A stretch of DNA of 64,000 bases, taken from contig JAUSLL010000045.1 in assembly GCA_030649335.1 (NCBI GenBank), positions 1 to 64,000 on the forward strand, given 5' to 3'. This document shows positions 39,864-49,213 of the stretch, in pieces (position 1 is the stretch's first letter; the number at the start of each line of letters is the position of its first letter). The position numbers were made by a program, and so were the translations under genes. A model generated the notes under the pieces. The model saw only the letters and a list, made by a program, of their open reading frames with translations, did not search any database and was not told the DNA's origin. The DNA is from Parvibaculum sp. Its GTDB lineage: Bacteria; Pseudomonadota; Alphaproteobacteria; Parvibaculales; Parvibaculaceae.

Positions 39864-39900
39864 CAATTATACGTCCCCTCGTCCCAGAAAGGCGAAAACC

Positions 39901-40092
39901 ATGTTCAATTCAACGCTTCTCAACACCTGGATCAGCGCCGCCGCCACAGGCCTCGGCTTCTATACCGGTTTAAACGCATGGCACGAAATGCCCGCCCGTC
40001 AGGCTGGTTTCGTGCGTGACGCGCTCATCAGCGGCAGAGACGAACCCGAACAGCTCGACTTCATCGATGCGTTCAAAGCCGCTGCCGACTAA
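39901..40092 (+). CDS. small protein of unknown function (63 aa)
   Basis: Not recognised. The ATG is preceded by AAAGGCGAAAACC. The protein has a short hydrophobic N-terminal half (LLNTWISAAATGLGFYTGLN) and an acidic C-terminal half (DALISGRDEPEQLDFIDAFK). The helix could sit on or in the membrane. A dedicated promoter with inverted repeat lies upstream and a strong terminator downstream, which supports a real, separately expressed gene. Confidence 0.65.
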   Translation: MFNSTLLNTWISAAATGLGFYTGLNAWHEMPARQAGFVRDALISGRDEPEQLDFIDAFKAAAD

Positions 40093-40125
40093 TTCCGCCT
40101 GATCGGCTGAGTTTACAAAAACAGA

Positions 40126-40160
40126 ACCCCGGTTCATTTGTATGGCCGGGGTGCTTTTTT
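40126..40160 (+). terminator. terminator of the 63-aa gene
   Basis: ACCCCGG (40126-40132) pairs with CCGGGGT (40146-40152), followed by GCTTTTTT. A 34-base gap separates it from the small gene's stop. Confidence 0.85.
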
Positions 40161-40236
40161 GCGTCTGCGAGAAATGGCGGTTCATTTTTTCGATTCGCCG
40201 CTACCCCTCCCTCTTGACGACAAAAGTGAACTGATA

Positions 40237-40282
40237 TTCATTTGAAAAGTCAGATCTCTGGCAAATGATCGATTCACTTGAA
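40237..40282 (+). promoter_or_regulatory. two TTCANNTGAA operator sites before the TetR-desaturase operon
   Basis: TTCATTTGAA (40237-40246) and TTCACTTGAA (40273-40282) are palindromic copies 36 bases apart. The second ends on the first base of the annotated ATG. They probably bind the product of the adjacent TetR gene. Confidence 0.55.
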
Positions 40283-40956
40283 TGAGGGTTCAGGTTTTGG
40301 CTTATCGTCGTACAGATACGGTTTCGGCACGTCTTGCGGACAATCGGCGCGGCATTCTTAATGCGGCGCGCGAGCTGGTGGCGCAGGGCGGCTTCGGGGC
40401 CGCACAGATGACCGATGTGGCGCGACGCGCCGGCGTGGCAACCGGCACGCTCTACCGCTATTTCCCCTCCAAAGAAGAACTGTGCCGTCAGGTGTTCCGC
40501 GAAGTCTCGGCGCGCGAAATGAATGTGCTGGCGGGCATTGCGGCGGAAGACCGGCCCGCGCTCGACCGTTTGCGCGACGTGCTGACGACTTTTGCAAGCC
40601 GCGCTGTGAGCGGCCGTCGCCTTGCCTATGCATTGTTGGCCGAACCGGTGGACGACGGGCTGACCGAGGAACGCACGCGCTTTCGCCGCGTGCATGGCGA
40701 GATATTCGCAGGGCTGCTTGATGATGCTGTCGCTGAAGGCACAATCGCCCCGCTCAACACTAAAATCGCGGCGGCCTGCATATCCGGTGCGATCCCGACC
40801 GCGCTGATCGGGCCACTCGCCCCGCAAAGTCATGAACTGGATGATGGCGGGCCGAAGGTCGTCGACGAAATTGTACATTTCTGCCTCGCTGCCATTCACG
40901 GCGGGGGCACGGGCCACAAAACCAAAGCGAAAGCCGAACAGAGGGTCAGCGCATGA
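40282..40956 (+). CDS. TetR/AcrR family transcriptional regulator
   Basis: Likely autoregulator of the desaturase operon. Helix-turn-helix: AAQMTDVARRAGVATGTLYR with YFPSKEELCRQVF (about residues 40-72). 224 aa from the ATG at 40282, but that codon overlaps an operator site and has no ribosome-binding site. A TTG at 40297 preceded by GAGGG eight bases away would begin at LAYRRTDTVSAR and may be the true start. Its stop overlaps the desaturase ATG by four bases. Confidence 0.9.
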   Translation: MRVQVLAYRRTDTVSARLADNRRGILNAARELVAQGGFGAAQMTDVARRAGVATGTLYRYFPSKEELCRQVFREVSAREMNVLAGIAAEDRPALDRLRDVLTTFASRAVSGRRLAYALLAEPVDDGLTEERTRFRRVHGEIFAGLLDDAVAEGTIAPLNTKIAAACISGAIPTALIGPLAPQSHELDDGGPKVVDEIVHFCLAAIHGGGTGHKTKAKAEQRVSA

Positions 40957-41978
40957 TTGTCGCGAGCAAATTACTCAGCCCCGAACAGCTGGCCATTGTG
41001 CGCAAACGCTCCGACATTAAAGGCGTCGCGCAGGTGGTTCACGCCTGGGGCGTGATCATCGGCATGATGGCGCTGTTTGTCTGGCTGCCGAACCCGATCA
41101 CTTTCATTGCCGCCGTTGTTGTCATCGGCGGGCGGCAGCTCGGGCTTGCCATTCTGATGCATGACGCCGCTCACGGTGTGCTGTGCGAAAACCCGAAGCT
41201 CAATCAATTTATCAGCCAGTGGTTTTGCGCTTATCCGATGATGGCGGAGACGGGCGCTTACCGGCGCTATCACCTCGTCCATCACGCGCATACGCAGCAG
41301 AAGGAAGACCCCGACCTTATTCTGTCGGCCCCCTTCCCCATCACCAAGAAGAGCTTTCGCCGCAAGATGATCCGCGACATCACGGGGCAGACGGGCTACC
41401 AGCAGCGCAAAGCGCAGATCCTCAATGCGCTTGGCAAGGCGGACTGGCCGCTGGAACAGCGGTTGAAAAACTATTGGGCGAAGCTTGGTCGCGCGACGGT
41501 GGCGCAGGTAGCGATTTTCGGCGCGCTCGCTCTTTCCGGTCACTGGTATCTCTATTTCGCGCTGTGGCTGCTGCCCTTCCTGACGTGGCAGCAACTGATC
41601 ACCCGCGTGCGCAACATTGCCGAACACGCGATGGTACCGGACGACAATGATGATTTCCGCAATGCCCGTCACACCAAAGCCAACTGGCTGGCCCGCGCCA
41701 CCATCGCGCCCTATTGGGTCAATTATCACGTCGAACATCATCTGATGATGTGGGTGCCTTGCTACAACCTGCCAAAGGCGCGGGCCTATCTGATTGCCAA
41801 CGGATTTGGCAGCCGCATGGAGACCCAAGAGGGCTTCGGGCAGGTGATTGCGATGGCAACATCGAAACCCGACGACGAAGACAAGCGTGGCACGCTGGTG
41901 CACAACGGCCGGACAAGACGCGTATCGGGTGTTATGAGCGAAGGGTTCAAGGCTTCGGATGACGAGGCGGCAGCCTGA
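40953..41978 (+). CDS. fatty acid desaturase family protein
   Basis: Membrane di-iron desaturase or hydroxylase of 341 aa. The three histidine boxes are LMHDAAHGVLCEN (about residues 69-81), RRYHLVHHAHTQQKEDPD and NYHVEHHLMMWVP near the C-terminus, with four membrane helices between. The substrate is probably a membrane-lipid acyl chain, consistent with transcriptional control by a TetR regulator in the same operon (FadR/DesT-like logic). The C-terminal 40 residues are polar and not conserved in most relatives. Confidence 0.9.
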   Translation: MIVASKLLSPEQLAIVRKRSDIKGVAQVVHAWGVIIGMMALFVWLPNPITFIAAVVVIGGRQLGLAILMHDAAHGVLCENPKLNQFISQWFCAYPMMAETGAYRRYHLVHHAHTQQKEDPDLILSAPFPITKKSFRRKMIRDITGQTGYQQRKAQILNALGKADWPLEQRLKNYWAKLGRATVAQVAIFGALALSGHWYLYFALWLLPFLTWQQLITRVRNIAEHAMVPDDNDDFRNARHTKANWLARATIAPYWVNYHVEHHLMMWVPCYNLPKARAYLIANGFGSRMETQEGFGQVIAMATSKPDDEDKRGTLVHNGRTRRVSGVMSEGFKASDDEAAA

Positions 41979-42093
41979 GGGGCCTCGCGGCATTTGACGC
42001 AAGGGTATCTGCCCTGAAATTGCTGCCTGTTCCCATCCCTCTTCCCCCCTGCTAAACCACTCCCAACACGAAATTGCTTTTGGGGAGTGATCT

Positions 42094-43167
42094 ATGTCCG
42101 ACGCCACAAAAAATGCTGCTGAAGCTGATCTGGGTGAAGTGCGCGAGGCGCACCGCTTTGATGTGAAACGGCTGGAAGAGTACGCCCGCGGGGCCGTGAA
42201 GGGCTTCAGCGGTACGCTTGAAGTGCAGCAATTTTCCGGCGGGCAGTCGAACCCGACATATCTGCTGACCGAAACGCAGGCTGGTGGAATCAAACGCTAT
42301 GTGTTGCGCAAGAAGCCGCCGGGTGTGCTGCTGGCCAGTGCCCATCAGGTTGACCGCGAATATCGCGTGATGAAGGCACTGGAAACGACCGACGTGCCGG
42401 TGCCGCATATGTATGCGCTATGCGAAGACGACAGCGTGATCGGCACAGCCTTTTACATCATGGAATATCTGGAAGGCCGCGTGTTCAGCGATTCAACGCT
42501 GCCCGAATGTAGCGAGAGCGAACGCCGCGCGCTGTACAGCAATATGGCCGAAACACTGGCCAAGCTCCATGCGGTGGACTACGAGGCCGTCGGCCTTGGC
42601 GAATTTGGCAGGCCCGGCAATTATTTCGAGCGCCAGATCGGCCGCTGGATCAAACAGTATCGCGGGGCGCAGACCACCGATGTGCCGTCGATGGAAGCGC
42701 TGATCGAGTATCTGCCCGCACATATCCCGAGCGAGCCTTCCGTCACCATCGCGCATGGCGACTACCGCATCGGCAATGTGATGTTCCATCCGACCGAGCC
42801 GCGCATCATCGCCGTACTCGACTGGGAACTCTGCACCATCGGCCATCCGCTCGCCGATGTGGCCTATAATTGCATGTATGATTTCCTCGGCGTCGCAGGC
42901 GCGGCAACGGAAGTCGACCGCGACAAGACACCGGGCATTCCGACGGACGCCGAATTTGCGGCTGAATATTGCCGCTTTGCAGGCCGCGACAGCATTGAGG
43001 ACTGGAACTTCTATCTGGCCTTCTCGATGTTCCGTCTCGCGTCCATCAGTCAGGGTGTTTACAAGCGCGGGCTCGACGGAAACGCCAGCTCTGAGCGCGC
43101 CATGACGCTGGGCGACGCCTGCGCCAAGCTCGCAAATGCGGCCTGGGCAATCGTTCAGAGGCCCTGA
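42094..43167 (+). CDS. phosphotransferase, ACAD10/11 N-terminal (APH) family
   Basis: Kinase-fold protein of 357 aa. LEVQQFSGGQSNPTYLL is the nucleotide loop (about residues 46-62), VTIAHGDYRIGNVMFHP the catalytic loop (about 219-235) and AVLDWELCTIGHPLADVAYN the metal-binding loop. Homologues are the N-terminal domain of ACAD10/ACAD11, which phosphorylates 4-hydroxyacyl-CoAs during their breakdown, so a role with acyl-CoA dehydrogenases is inferred. The acyl-CoA dehydrogenase at 46038 is a possible partner. GGGGAG precedes the ATG. Confidence 0.9.
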   Translation: MSDATKNAAEADLGEVREAHRFDVKRLEEYARGAVKGFSGTLEVQQFSGGQSNPTYLLTETQAGGIKRYVLRKKPPGVLLASAHQVDREYRVMKALETTDVPVPHMYALCEDDSVIGTAFYIMEYLEGRVFSDSTLPECSESERRALYSNMAETLAKLHAVDYEAVGLGEFGRPGNYFERQIGRWIKQYRGAQTTDVPSMEALIEYLPAHIPSEPSVTIAHGDYRIGNVMFHPTEPRIIAVLDWELCTIGHPLADVAYNCMYDFLGVAGAATEVDRDKTPGIPTDAEFAAEYCRFAGRDSIEDWNFYLAFSMFRLASISQGVYKRGLDGNASSERAMTLGDACAKLANAAWAIVQRP

Positions 43168-43325
43168 GCACGTTTCTTTTACTTCTTATGGTTAGCAAGT
43201 CGTTAAACAGCGATTGCTTCAATATATGTTAAATATCACCAGTCTACCCTGCCCTTGCTCGGATCAATCACAGGACGTGACCTGATTTGGAGAGCGGTCG
43301 GCATAGCCGATTTTGGGGTGGATTG

Positions 43326-45269
43326 ATGGCCGTTCGCATACCAGCGAAGCCTGCGAGTAAAGCGAAGCGGAAACGCTCCGGGGGCGGAGCACCCGTCGCT
43401 GACGCAGGCACTTTCTATCGTGCATTGCTGGAAAAGAGCGGTGACATCGTCACGCTCATCGACGCCAATTGCAAAATCACCTACATCAGCCCCGCCATTC
43501 AGGATGTGCTTGGCCACGCGCCGGACGGCTTTGTCGGCAAACGCATCACCATCGGCGTCCATTCGGAAGACCGCGAACGCGTTGAAGCGCGGTTTGCCGA
43601 ATGCGCGTCCGATTTGGATTGGGTGTCGATTGAGCGTTTCCGCCTGCCGCATATCGACGGCAGTTGGCGCTGGATGGAAACGCGCGCCAAGAACCTGCTG
43701 CAAGACGAAAATGTGCGCGGCGTTTTGTGCGTTTCGCGCGATGTGACGGAAGCGCGCAATCTTGAGCATCAGCTACACGAAGCCGAAAAGCTCGCGCGCT
43801 TCGGCCATTGGCGCTGGACCAAGGGGGCCGAAAGCCCCAAGTGGTCGGAAGGCGTTGCCAAAATTCTCGACCGTACCGTGCAGTCGATGCCGGTCGGGGG
43901 CGACTGGTATGCGGAACTCATTCATCCCGAGGATCGCAACGCCCTGCTGTCGCAATTCCTTGATGCTTTCGAGACCCGCGAAACACTGCTCTGCACCTCA
44001 CGCTTCCTCGCGGGTGACGGCAGCTACCGCTATATCAAGACCTATGCCTATGCCGAGCCCGATGCGCGCGGCGAGATCGGCGCGCTCGTCGGCCTTGCCG
44101 AGGACGTGACGCAGGAAGTGGTGGCGCGTGAGGCGCTGGAACGGTCGGAGGCGAAATACCGCCTCATTGCCGAACAGGCAAGCGACATCATCCATCATAT
44201 TTCGCCGGACACGCGTATTCTCTATGTCTCGCCTTCTGTGGAATCGGTGCTCGGCTATCCGGTCGAAGAAGTCGATCATTTTTCCAAGTTCTTGACGAAC
44301 ATCCACCCTGACGATCTGAAGCGTCTGGTGGGGGGCTTTGAGACTTTCATGCGCGAACGCGACATGCTGCGCATGGACTATCGCTTCAAGCATCGCGACG
44401 GACATTATTTGTGGCTCGAAACCACGATGCGCGCGGTGCGCAACGAAGACGGCTCGCTGAAAGAAATCATCAGCATGTCGCGCGACATGAGCGAGCGCAA
44501 AAAACATGAATTGCAGCTGATGGAAGCGCGTGAGCGCGCCGAAGCCGCCAACCGCACCAAATCGCGCTTCCTTGCCAATATGAGCCATGAGCTGCGCACA
44601 CCGCTCAACGCCATCATCGGCTTTTCCGACATGCTGAAACTCGAAATGTTCGGCAAGCTCGGCAACCCGCGCTATGTCGAGTATGCCCATCTCATCAACC
44701 AGTCCGGCGGACTGTTGCTCGATCTCATCAGCGATATTCTCGACATGTCGAAAATCGAAGCGGGCAAGTATGATCTGCACCGCGAGATGATCGATGTGAA
44801 GGATGTGATCGGACAGGCGGTAAAACTCGTCGCCGGTCGCGCTGACGCAGGCGAACTGACACTCAAAACCGATATTGCCGACGCTGCTGCCGCCCTGCCG
44901 GTCTATGCCGACAGCCGGGCGCTGACGCAAATTCTGCTCAACCTTCTGTCTAATGCGGTCAAGTTCACACCGGCGGGCGGCACAGTGCTGGTGCGTGCGG
45001 CGGCGATTGCGGGCGGTATCCGCTTCATTGTCAGCGATACGGGCCGTGGCATTGCGCAATCGGATATTCCGCGCCTCGCGCATGCGTTCGAGCAGGTGTC
45101 AAATGATGCGGAACTGAGCAAGCAGGGCACGGGCCTTGGCCTCGCACTGGTGCGCTCGCTGGCCGAACTTCACGGCGGCAAGATCGAGATCGAAAGCGAG
45201 CTTGGTCAGGGCACAAGTGTCAGCGTGGATATTCCTGTCGAAGCCATCGCCTCGCACGCCGCGCAATAA
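43326..45269 (+). CDS. PAS-domain sensor histidine kinase
   Basis: Soluble hybrid-free kinase of 647 aa with no membrane helix. Three PAS domains are visible (about 30-140, 155-270 and 285-400), each with ISPAIQDVLGH, WSEGVAKIL or VSPSVESVLGYP marks. The HisKA H-box is RFLANMSHELRTPLNAIIGF (about residues 417-436). The ATP-binding domain has LLNLLSNAVKFTPAGG, VSDTGRGIAQSDI and GTGLGLALVRSLAELHGG. No receiver or response regulator adjoins. The ATG at 43326 is chosen over a TTG at 43287. Confidence 0.93.
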   Translation: MAVRIPAKPASKAKRKRSGGGAPVADAGTFYRALLEKSGDIVTLIDANCKITYISPAIQDVLGHAPDGFVGKRITIGVHSEDRERVEARFAECASDLDWVSIERFRLPHIDGSWRWMETRAKNLLQDENVRGVLCVSRDVTEARNLEHQLHEAEKLARFGHWRWTKGAESPKWSEGVAKILDRTVQSMPVGGDWYAELIHPEDRNALLSQFLDAFETRETLLCTSRFLAGDGSYRYIKTYAYAEPDARGEIGALVGLAEDVTQEVVAREALERSEAKYRLIAEQASDIIHHISPDTRILYVSPSVESVLGYPVEEVDHFSKFLTNIHPDDLKRLVGGFETFMRERDMLRMDYRFKHRDGHYLWLETTMRAVRNEDGSLKEIISMSRDMSERKKHELQLMEARERAEAANRTKSRFLANMSHELRTPLNAIIGFSDMLKLEMFGKLGNPRYVEYAHLINQSGGLLLDLISDILDMSKIEAGKYDLHREMIDVKDVIGQAVKLVAGRADAGELTLKTDIADAAAALPVYADSRALTQILLNLLSNAVKFTPAGGTVLVRAAAIAGGIRFIVSDTGRGIAQSDIPRLAHAFEQVSNDAELSKQGTGLGLALVRSLAELHGGKIEIESELGQGTSVSVDIPVEAIASHAAQ

Positions 45270-45273
45270 GGCG

Positions 45274-45930
45274 TCAGCGTTTCGCTCCCATGACTTTGGC
45301 AAGCGCCAAATCAAGTTCATCGATCACCCGCTTGGCGTGGGGGTTTGACCGCAGGCCGTCATAATATTTGCCGACCGTCGGTATATTTTTGAACGGTTCG
45401 GCGGCCCCGAACATCGGTCCGATCTGGGCGTAGAAATATAACATCGGGGCGAGCGTGCAGTCGGCCAGCGTCAGCCGGTCACCGACGGCAAAGGGTGAAC
45501 CGTCGAGATATTTGGCGAGCCAGTTCATACCCTTGGTGAGTTCGGCAAGTTCGCGGTCCACAAGCGCCTGATCACGGCCCTTGGGATTGATCTGGCTGAA
45601 GAGTTTGGTCATCGGCTCCATGACGTAGAGATCGCCGATGCGCGAAAGGAGCCGCATACGCGCCTTGTCCTGCGCACTTTCGGGGCGCAACGACGGGCCG
45701 AGCCCCAGGTCTTCGATATATTCGCAGATGACTTCCGATTCCGGCACGACCACATCGTCGAGCACGAGTGTCGGGACCTTGGCCATCGGGTTCAGATGTT
45801 CAAGCTCGGCTTCCAGCTCCGGCGTCGAGAAGCCGTCGATAATTTCCGCATCAAGGCCCTTGGCATAAATGGCGAGGCGCACGCGGGCCGAATAAGGCGA
45901 GAGCTGGGCGTTGTAGATTTTCATGCTCAT
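45274..45930 (-). CDS. glutathione S-transferase family protein
   Basis: 218 aa from MSMKIYNAQLSPYSARVRLA, which carries the thioredoxin-fold N-terminal domain; VPTLVLDDVVVPESEVICEY (about residues 53-72) is the glutathione-binding cis-Pro and Ser region. The C-terminal helical domain has DRLTLADCTLAPMLYF. The substrate is not known. A frame continues upstream to 46023 without a better start. It converges with the histidine kinase gene, four bases apart. Confidence 0.92.
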   Translation of the reverse strand: MSMKIYNAQLSPYSARVRLAIYAKGLDAEIIDGFSTPELEAELEHLNPMAKVPTLVLDDVVVPESEVICEYIEDLGLGPSLRPESAQDKARMRLLSRIGDLYVMEPMTKLFSQINPKGRDQALVDRELAELTKGMNWLAKYLDGSPFAVGDRLTLADCTLAPMLYFYAQIGPMFGAAEPFKNIPTVGKYYDGLRSNPHAKRVIDELDLALAKVMGAKR

Positions 45931-45982
45931 CGGCGTTGTCCCGGATATTGCTTTTAATTGTCTACAGTAAAGTAGGTATGAA

Positions 45983-46014
45983 AACGGCCGGTCCACAAGA
46001 GGGGACCGGCCGTT
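45983..46014 (-). terminator. terminator of the acyl-CoA dehydrogenase gene
   Basis: AACGGCCGGTCC (45983-45994) and GGACCGGCCGTT (46003-46014) are perfect 12-bp arms; the minus-strand transcript then reads TTTTC. Lies 24 bases after the dehydrogenase stop. Confidence 0.85.
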
Positions 46015-46037
46015 TGATGTCATTGGAGCCGAATTAT

Positions 46038-47276
46038 TTACTCGGCTGCGGCTTTGACCTTGTTCGAATATTTTTTCAATTCGAGCTTGGCGATGGTGCG
46101 GTTGTGCACTTCATCGGGGCCGTCGGCGAGGCGCAATGTGCGGATGCCCGCATACATTTTGGCGAGACCGAAATCGGTGGTCACGCCGCCGCCGCCATGT
46201 GCCTGAATGGCATCGTCGATGATCTTGAGCGCGAGATTGGGCGCTGCAACCTTGATCATGGCGATTTCCGAACGAGCGACCTTGTTGCCGACCGTGTCCA
46301 TCATATACGCGGCCTTCAAGGTGAGAAGGCGCGTCATTTCGATGTTGGTGCGGGCTTCGCCGATACGCTGTTCCCAGACCGAGTGATCAGCAATCGTCTT
46401 GCCGAAAGCATGACGCGACAGGAGACGCTTGCACATCATTTCAAGAGCACGCTCGGCGACGCCGATGGTGCGCATGCAATGATGAATGCGGCCGGGCCCA
46501 AGCCGACCCTGGCTGATTTCAAAACCACGGCCTTCGCCGAGGAGAAGATTTTCAGCCGGCACGCGAACGTTTTCCAAGAGCACTTCAGCATGACCATGCG
46601 GCGCGTCGTCGTAACCAAAGACGGGCAACATGCGCACGACCTTGATGCCTTTGGCATCCATCGGCACGAGGATCTGCGACTGCTGGCGATAGGTGTCGGC
46701 CTTCGGATCGGTCTTGCCCATGAGGATCGCGATTTTGCAACGCGGATCACCGACGCCCGAGGACCACCACTTGCGGCCGTTGATGACGTATTCATTGCCG
46801 TCACGCTCGATGCGCGTTGCAATGTTGGTGGCGTCGGACGAAGCGACATCGGGTTCCGTCATCAGGAAGGCGGAACGCATCTTGCCTTCGAGCAGCGGTT
46901 CGAGATATTCGCGCTTCTGGCGATCATTGCCGTAACGCTCGATCACTTCCATGTTGCCGGTGTCGGGCGCGGAGCAGTTGAAGACTTCCGACGACCAACC
47001 CACGCGACCCATGATTTCGCAGAGCGAAGCATATTCAAGGTTCGACAACCCGCCGCCGCGTTCTGATTCCGGCAGGAACAGGTTCCACAGGCCTTCTTCC
47101 TTGGCGAGCGGCTTCAGGTCTTCAAGGATCTGAGGCACCTGCCAGGGATTGCCCGCCTTGCGGAAGGCGTCCATCTGGTCGTTGTAGGTTTTTTCGTTGG
47201 GATAGATGTGCTTATCCATGAACCGCTCAAGGCGGGCCTGGAGTTCTTTGGTTTTGGTGTTGAATTCGAAATCCAT
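46038..47276 (-). CDS. acyl-CoA dehydrogenase
   Basis: FAD enzyme of fatty-acid beta-oxidation, 412 aa. [20 protein letters not shown] (about residues 127-146) and [20 protein letters not shown] match the ACAD middle domain, and [20 protein letters not shown] plus [18 protein letters not shown] match the C-terminal domain of the ACAD10/11-like group. The start at 47276 has GAGGGAGACGAC in front; the frame is open to 47348. May work with the phosphotransferase at 42094. Confidence 0.94.
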   Translation of the reverse strand: MDFEFNTKTKELQARLERFMDKHIYPNEKTYNDQMDAFRKAGNPWQVPQILEDLKPLAKEEGLWNLFLPESERGGGLSNLEYASLCEIMGRVGWSSEVFNCSAPDTGNMEVIERYGNDRQKREYLEPLLEGKMRSAFLMTEPDVASSDATNIATRIERDGNEYVINGRKWWSSGVGDPRCKIAILMGKTDPKADTYRQQSQILVPMDAKGIKVVRMLPVFGYDDAPHGHAEVLLENVRVPAENLLLGEGRGFEISQGRLGPGRIHHCMRTIGVAERALEMMCKRLLSRHAFGKTIADHSVWEQRIGEARTNIEMTRLLTLKAAYMMDTVGNKVARSEIAMIKVAAPNLALKIIDDAIQAHGGGGVTTDFGLAKMYAGIRTLRLADGPDEVHNRTIAKLELKKYSNKVKAAAE

Positions 47277-47500
47277 GTCGTCTCCCTCATTTAGTTTGTG
47301 AGATGGAGAACACGTACGTTTCACGCGAGGCCGACGCTGACCGCACATGCAACGCCCTTGCTCCCCTCAATGGCGAATGGCGGCACTCTAGCGGGTTCAT
47401 CGAGGCAAATCACGGCAGAAATGACGATATTGCAGAGTCATTTCATCTCGTTGGAAGCAATCGGCGCGGGGCGCCTCAGGTGTTTACGCGAACGTGAACG

Positions 47501-47962
47501 TCAACTTCGCCGCGCTGCAAAAAAGCTTTTGAGGAGTTCAGCGGCGGGGCGCTCGGAGAGCCCGCCATAGACTTCGGGCGCGTGATGGCAGGTGGCGTGT
47601 GAAAAGACGCGGGGGCCATGCTCGACGCCGCCGCTCTTTTCGTCGGAGGCTCCAAAATAGAGCCGCCGGACACGCGCAAATGAAATGGCGCCTGCACACA
47701 TGGGGCAAGGTTCCAGCGTTACGTAGAGGTCGCAACCGACGAGGCGCTCGGACCCCAGATGCGCGGCGGCGGCGCGGATCGCCAGCATTTCAGCATGAGC
47801 CGTCGGGTCTTTGAGTTCGAGCGTGCGGTTGCCTGCCCGCGCGATGACTGCGCCCGAAGGATCAACGATGACTGCGCCCACGGGAACTTCACCGCGTTCG
47901 GCGGCGGCTTCGGCTTCGGCCAAAGCAAGGTCCATCGGGGCTGTCTGAGCGTCTGAGGTCAT
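47501..47962 (-). CDS. tadA: tRNA adenosine(34) deaminase (TadA family)
   Basis: Zinc-dependent deaminase that makes inosine at the wobble position of tRNA-Arg(ACG). The HAE motif is PTAHAEMLAIRAAA (about residues 51-64), and PCPMCAGAISFARVRRLYFG (about 85-104) binds zinc. 153 aa matches the family. It is monocistronic. Confidence 0.93.
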   Translation of the reverse strand: MTSDAQTAPMDLALAEAEAAAERGEVPVGAVIVDPSGAVIARAGNRTLELKDPTAHAEMLAIRAAAAHLGSERLVGCDLYVTLEPCPMCAGAISFARVRRLYFGASDEKSGGVEHGPRVFSHATCHHAPEVYGGLSERPAAELLKSFFAARRS

Positions 47963-48042
47963 GGACCGGACCCTGCCCGCCCCGCCCCTGCTGCGTCAAG
48001 CCTGCGCTTCCGGCTTTACGCCGCACCTGCTAAAGAGAGCAC

Positions 48043-49203
48043 ATGAACGCGAAATCGGGCTCAGGCCCCTCAAAATCCGCCGGTGACGGCAAAGACAGCA
48101 CACCCGCAGGCGAGCGCATTGCCAAACGCATCGCGCGGGCGGGCATTTGCTCGCGCCGTGACGCCGAACGGCTGATCGACACGGGGCAAGTGACCGTCAA
48201 CGGCAAAAAAATCAGCAGTCCGGCGCTTAATGTGGTCGAGAGCGATCTCATCACGGTTCAGGGCAATGCGCTGCCACGGTCCGAACCCACAAAGCTCTGG
48301 CGCTATCACAAGCCCGCGGGGCTAGTGACCACGGCGAAAGACCCTGAGGGCCGCACCACGGTGTTTGAACGTCTGCCGCCTGAGATGCCCCGCGTGGTGT
48401 CGGTGGGGCGGCTCGATATCAACACAGAAGGCCTGCTGCTGCTGACCAATGACGGCGAACTGGCACGCTTGCTCGAACTACCCGCAACGGGCTGGACGCG
48501 GCGCTACCGCGTGCGCGCCTGGGGCAAGGTTACACAAGCTGATCTCGACAAGCTGAAAGACGGCGTCGAGGTTGAAGGCGTGCGCTATGGCCCCATCGAA
48601 GCGACACTGGACAAGGTGCAGGGCTCGAACGTGTGGCTGACGGTGGGTCTCAAAGAAGGCAAGAACCGCGAAGTGAAGCGCGTGCTGGCGGCGCTGGAAC
48701 TGACCGTCAATCGCCTCATCCGTCTGTCCTTCGGGCCGTTTCAGGTGGGCGACCTTGCGGAAGGCGAAGTGGCGCAGGTGCCAAACCGCGTGTTGATGGA
48801 TCAGCTCGGCACGCAGGCGGCGCATTTTGAAGCCAAGGGCGGCAAGGATGAGGCGGGACGGCCCGTGCGGCCCAATCAGGCTGCAAAGCCGGTGGCGCAG
48901 GCTGCGGCCACCCGGAAGCCGCGCAGCCATAGCGCCGGCGCATCGAGCCAATATGCCAACAAGCGCGGCGAAGGCGGCAAGGCACTGACACCGAAAACGG
49001 ACGGTGCGAAGACGACAGCGCGCGGACGGCATCCCGATAAAGCAGCGCGTAGCGACACAGCGGGCAAGATCGACAAACCGTTTAAGACGAATAAAGCGCA
49101 AGAACGCTTTACGCCGAAAGCGAGCGCCAAACCCGGTGCGCAAAAAAGCCGCGCCGATGTGGTGAAAGCGCGCAAGCCCGCGCCGACACGCAAACCCAAG
49201 TGA
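48043..49203 (+). CDS. rRNA pseudouridine synthase, RsuA/RluB family, with long basic tail
   Basis: Isomerises uridine in rRNA. An S4 RNA-binding domain ([20 protein letters not shown], about residues 25-44) precedes the catalytic domain with [20 protein letters not shown] (the catalytic Asp) and [19 protein letters not shown]. 386 aa against about 290 in E. coli RluB: the last 120 residues are a repetitive Lys/Ala/Arg/Pro-rich, probably disordered tail. The tail should give extra contacts with rRNA. It is followed after 10 bases by rsmD. Confidence 0.93.
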   Translation: MNAKSGSGPSKSAGDGKDSTPAGERIAKRIARAGICSRRDAERLIDTGQVTVNGKKISSPALNVVESDLITVQGNALPRSEPTKLWRYHKPAGLVTTAKDPEGRTTVFERLPPEMPRVVSVGRLDINTEGLLLLTNDGELARLLELPATGWTRRYRVRAWGKVTQADLDKLKDGVEVEGVRYGPIEATLDKVQGSNVWLTVGLKEGKNREVKRVLAALELTVNRLIRLSFGPFQVGDLAEGEVAQVPNRVLMDQLGTQAAHFEAKGGKDEAGRPVRPNQAAKPVAQAAATRKPRSHSAGASSQYANKRGEGGKALTPKTDGAKTTARGRHPDKAARSDTAGKIDKPFKTNKAQERFTPKASAKPGAQKSRADVVKARKPAPTRKPK

Positions 49204-49213
49204 GAATGTACCA

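Noticed and set aside
40971-42293. 440-codon open frame antisense to the desaturase and phosphotransferase genes
   Set aside because: Covers two genes with clear catalytic motifs on the plus strand; protein composition is not natural.
43998-45083. 361-codon open frame antisense to the histidine kinase
   Set aside because: Shadow of the kinase coding frame; no domain recognisable.
45936-47066. Open frame antisense to the acyl-CoA dehydrogenase
   Set aside because: Shadow frame; begins inside the terminator region and has no recognisable motif.
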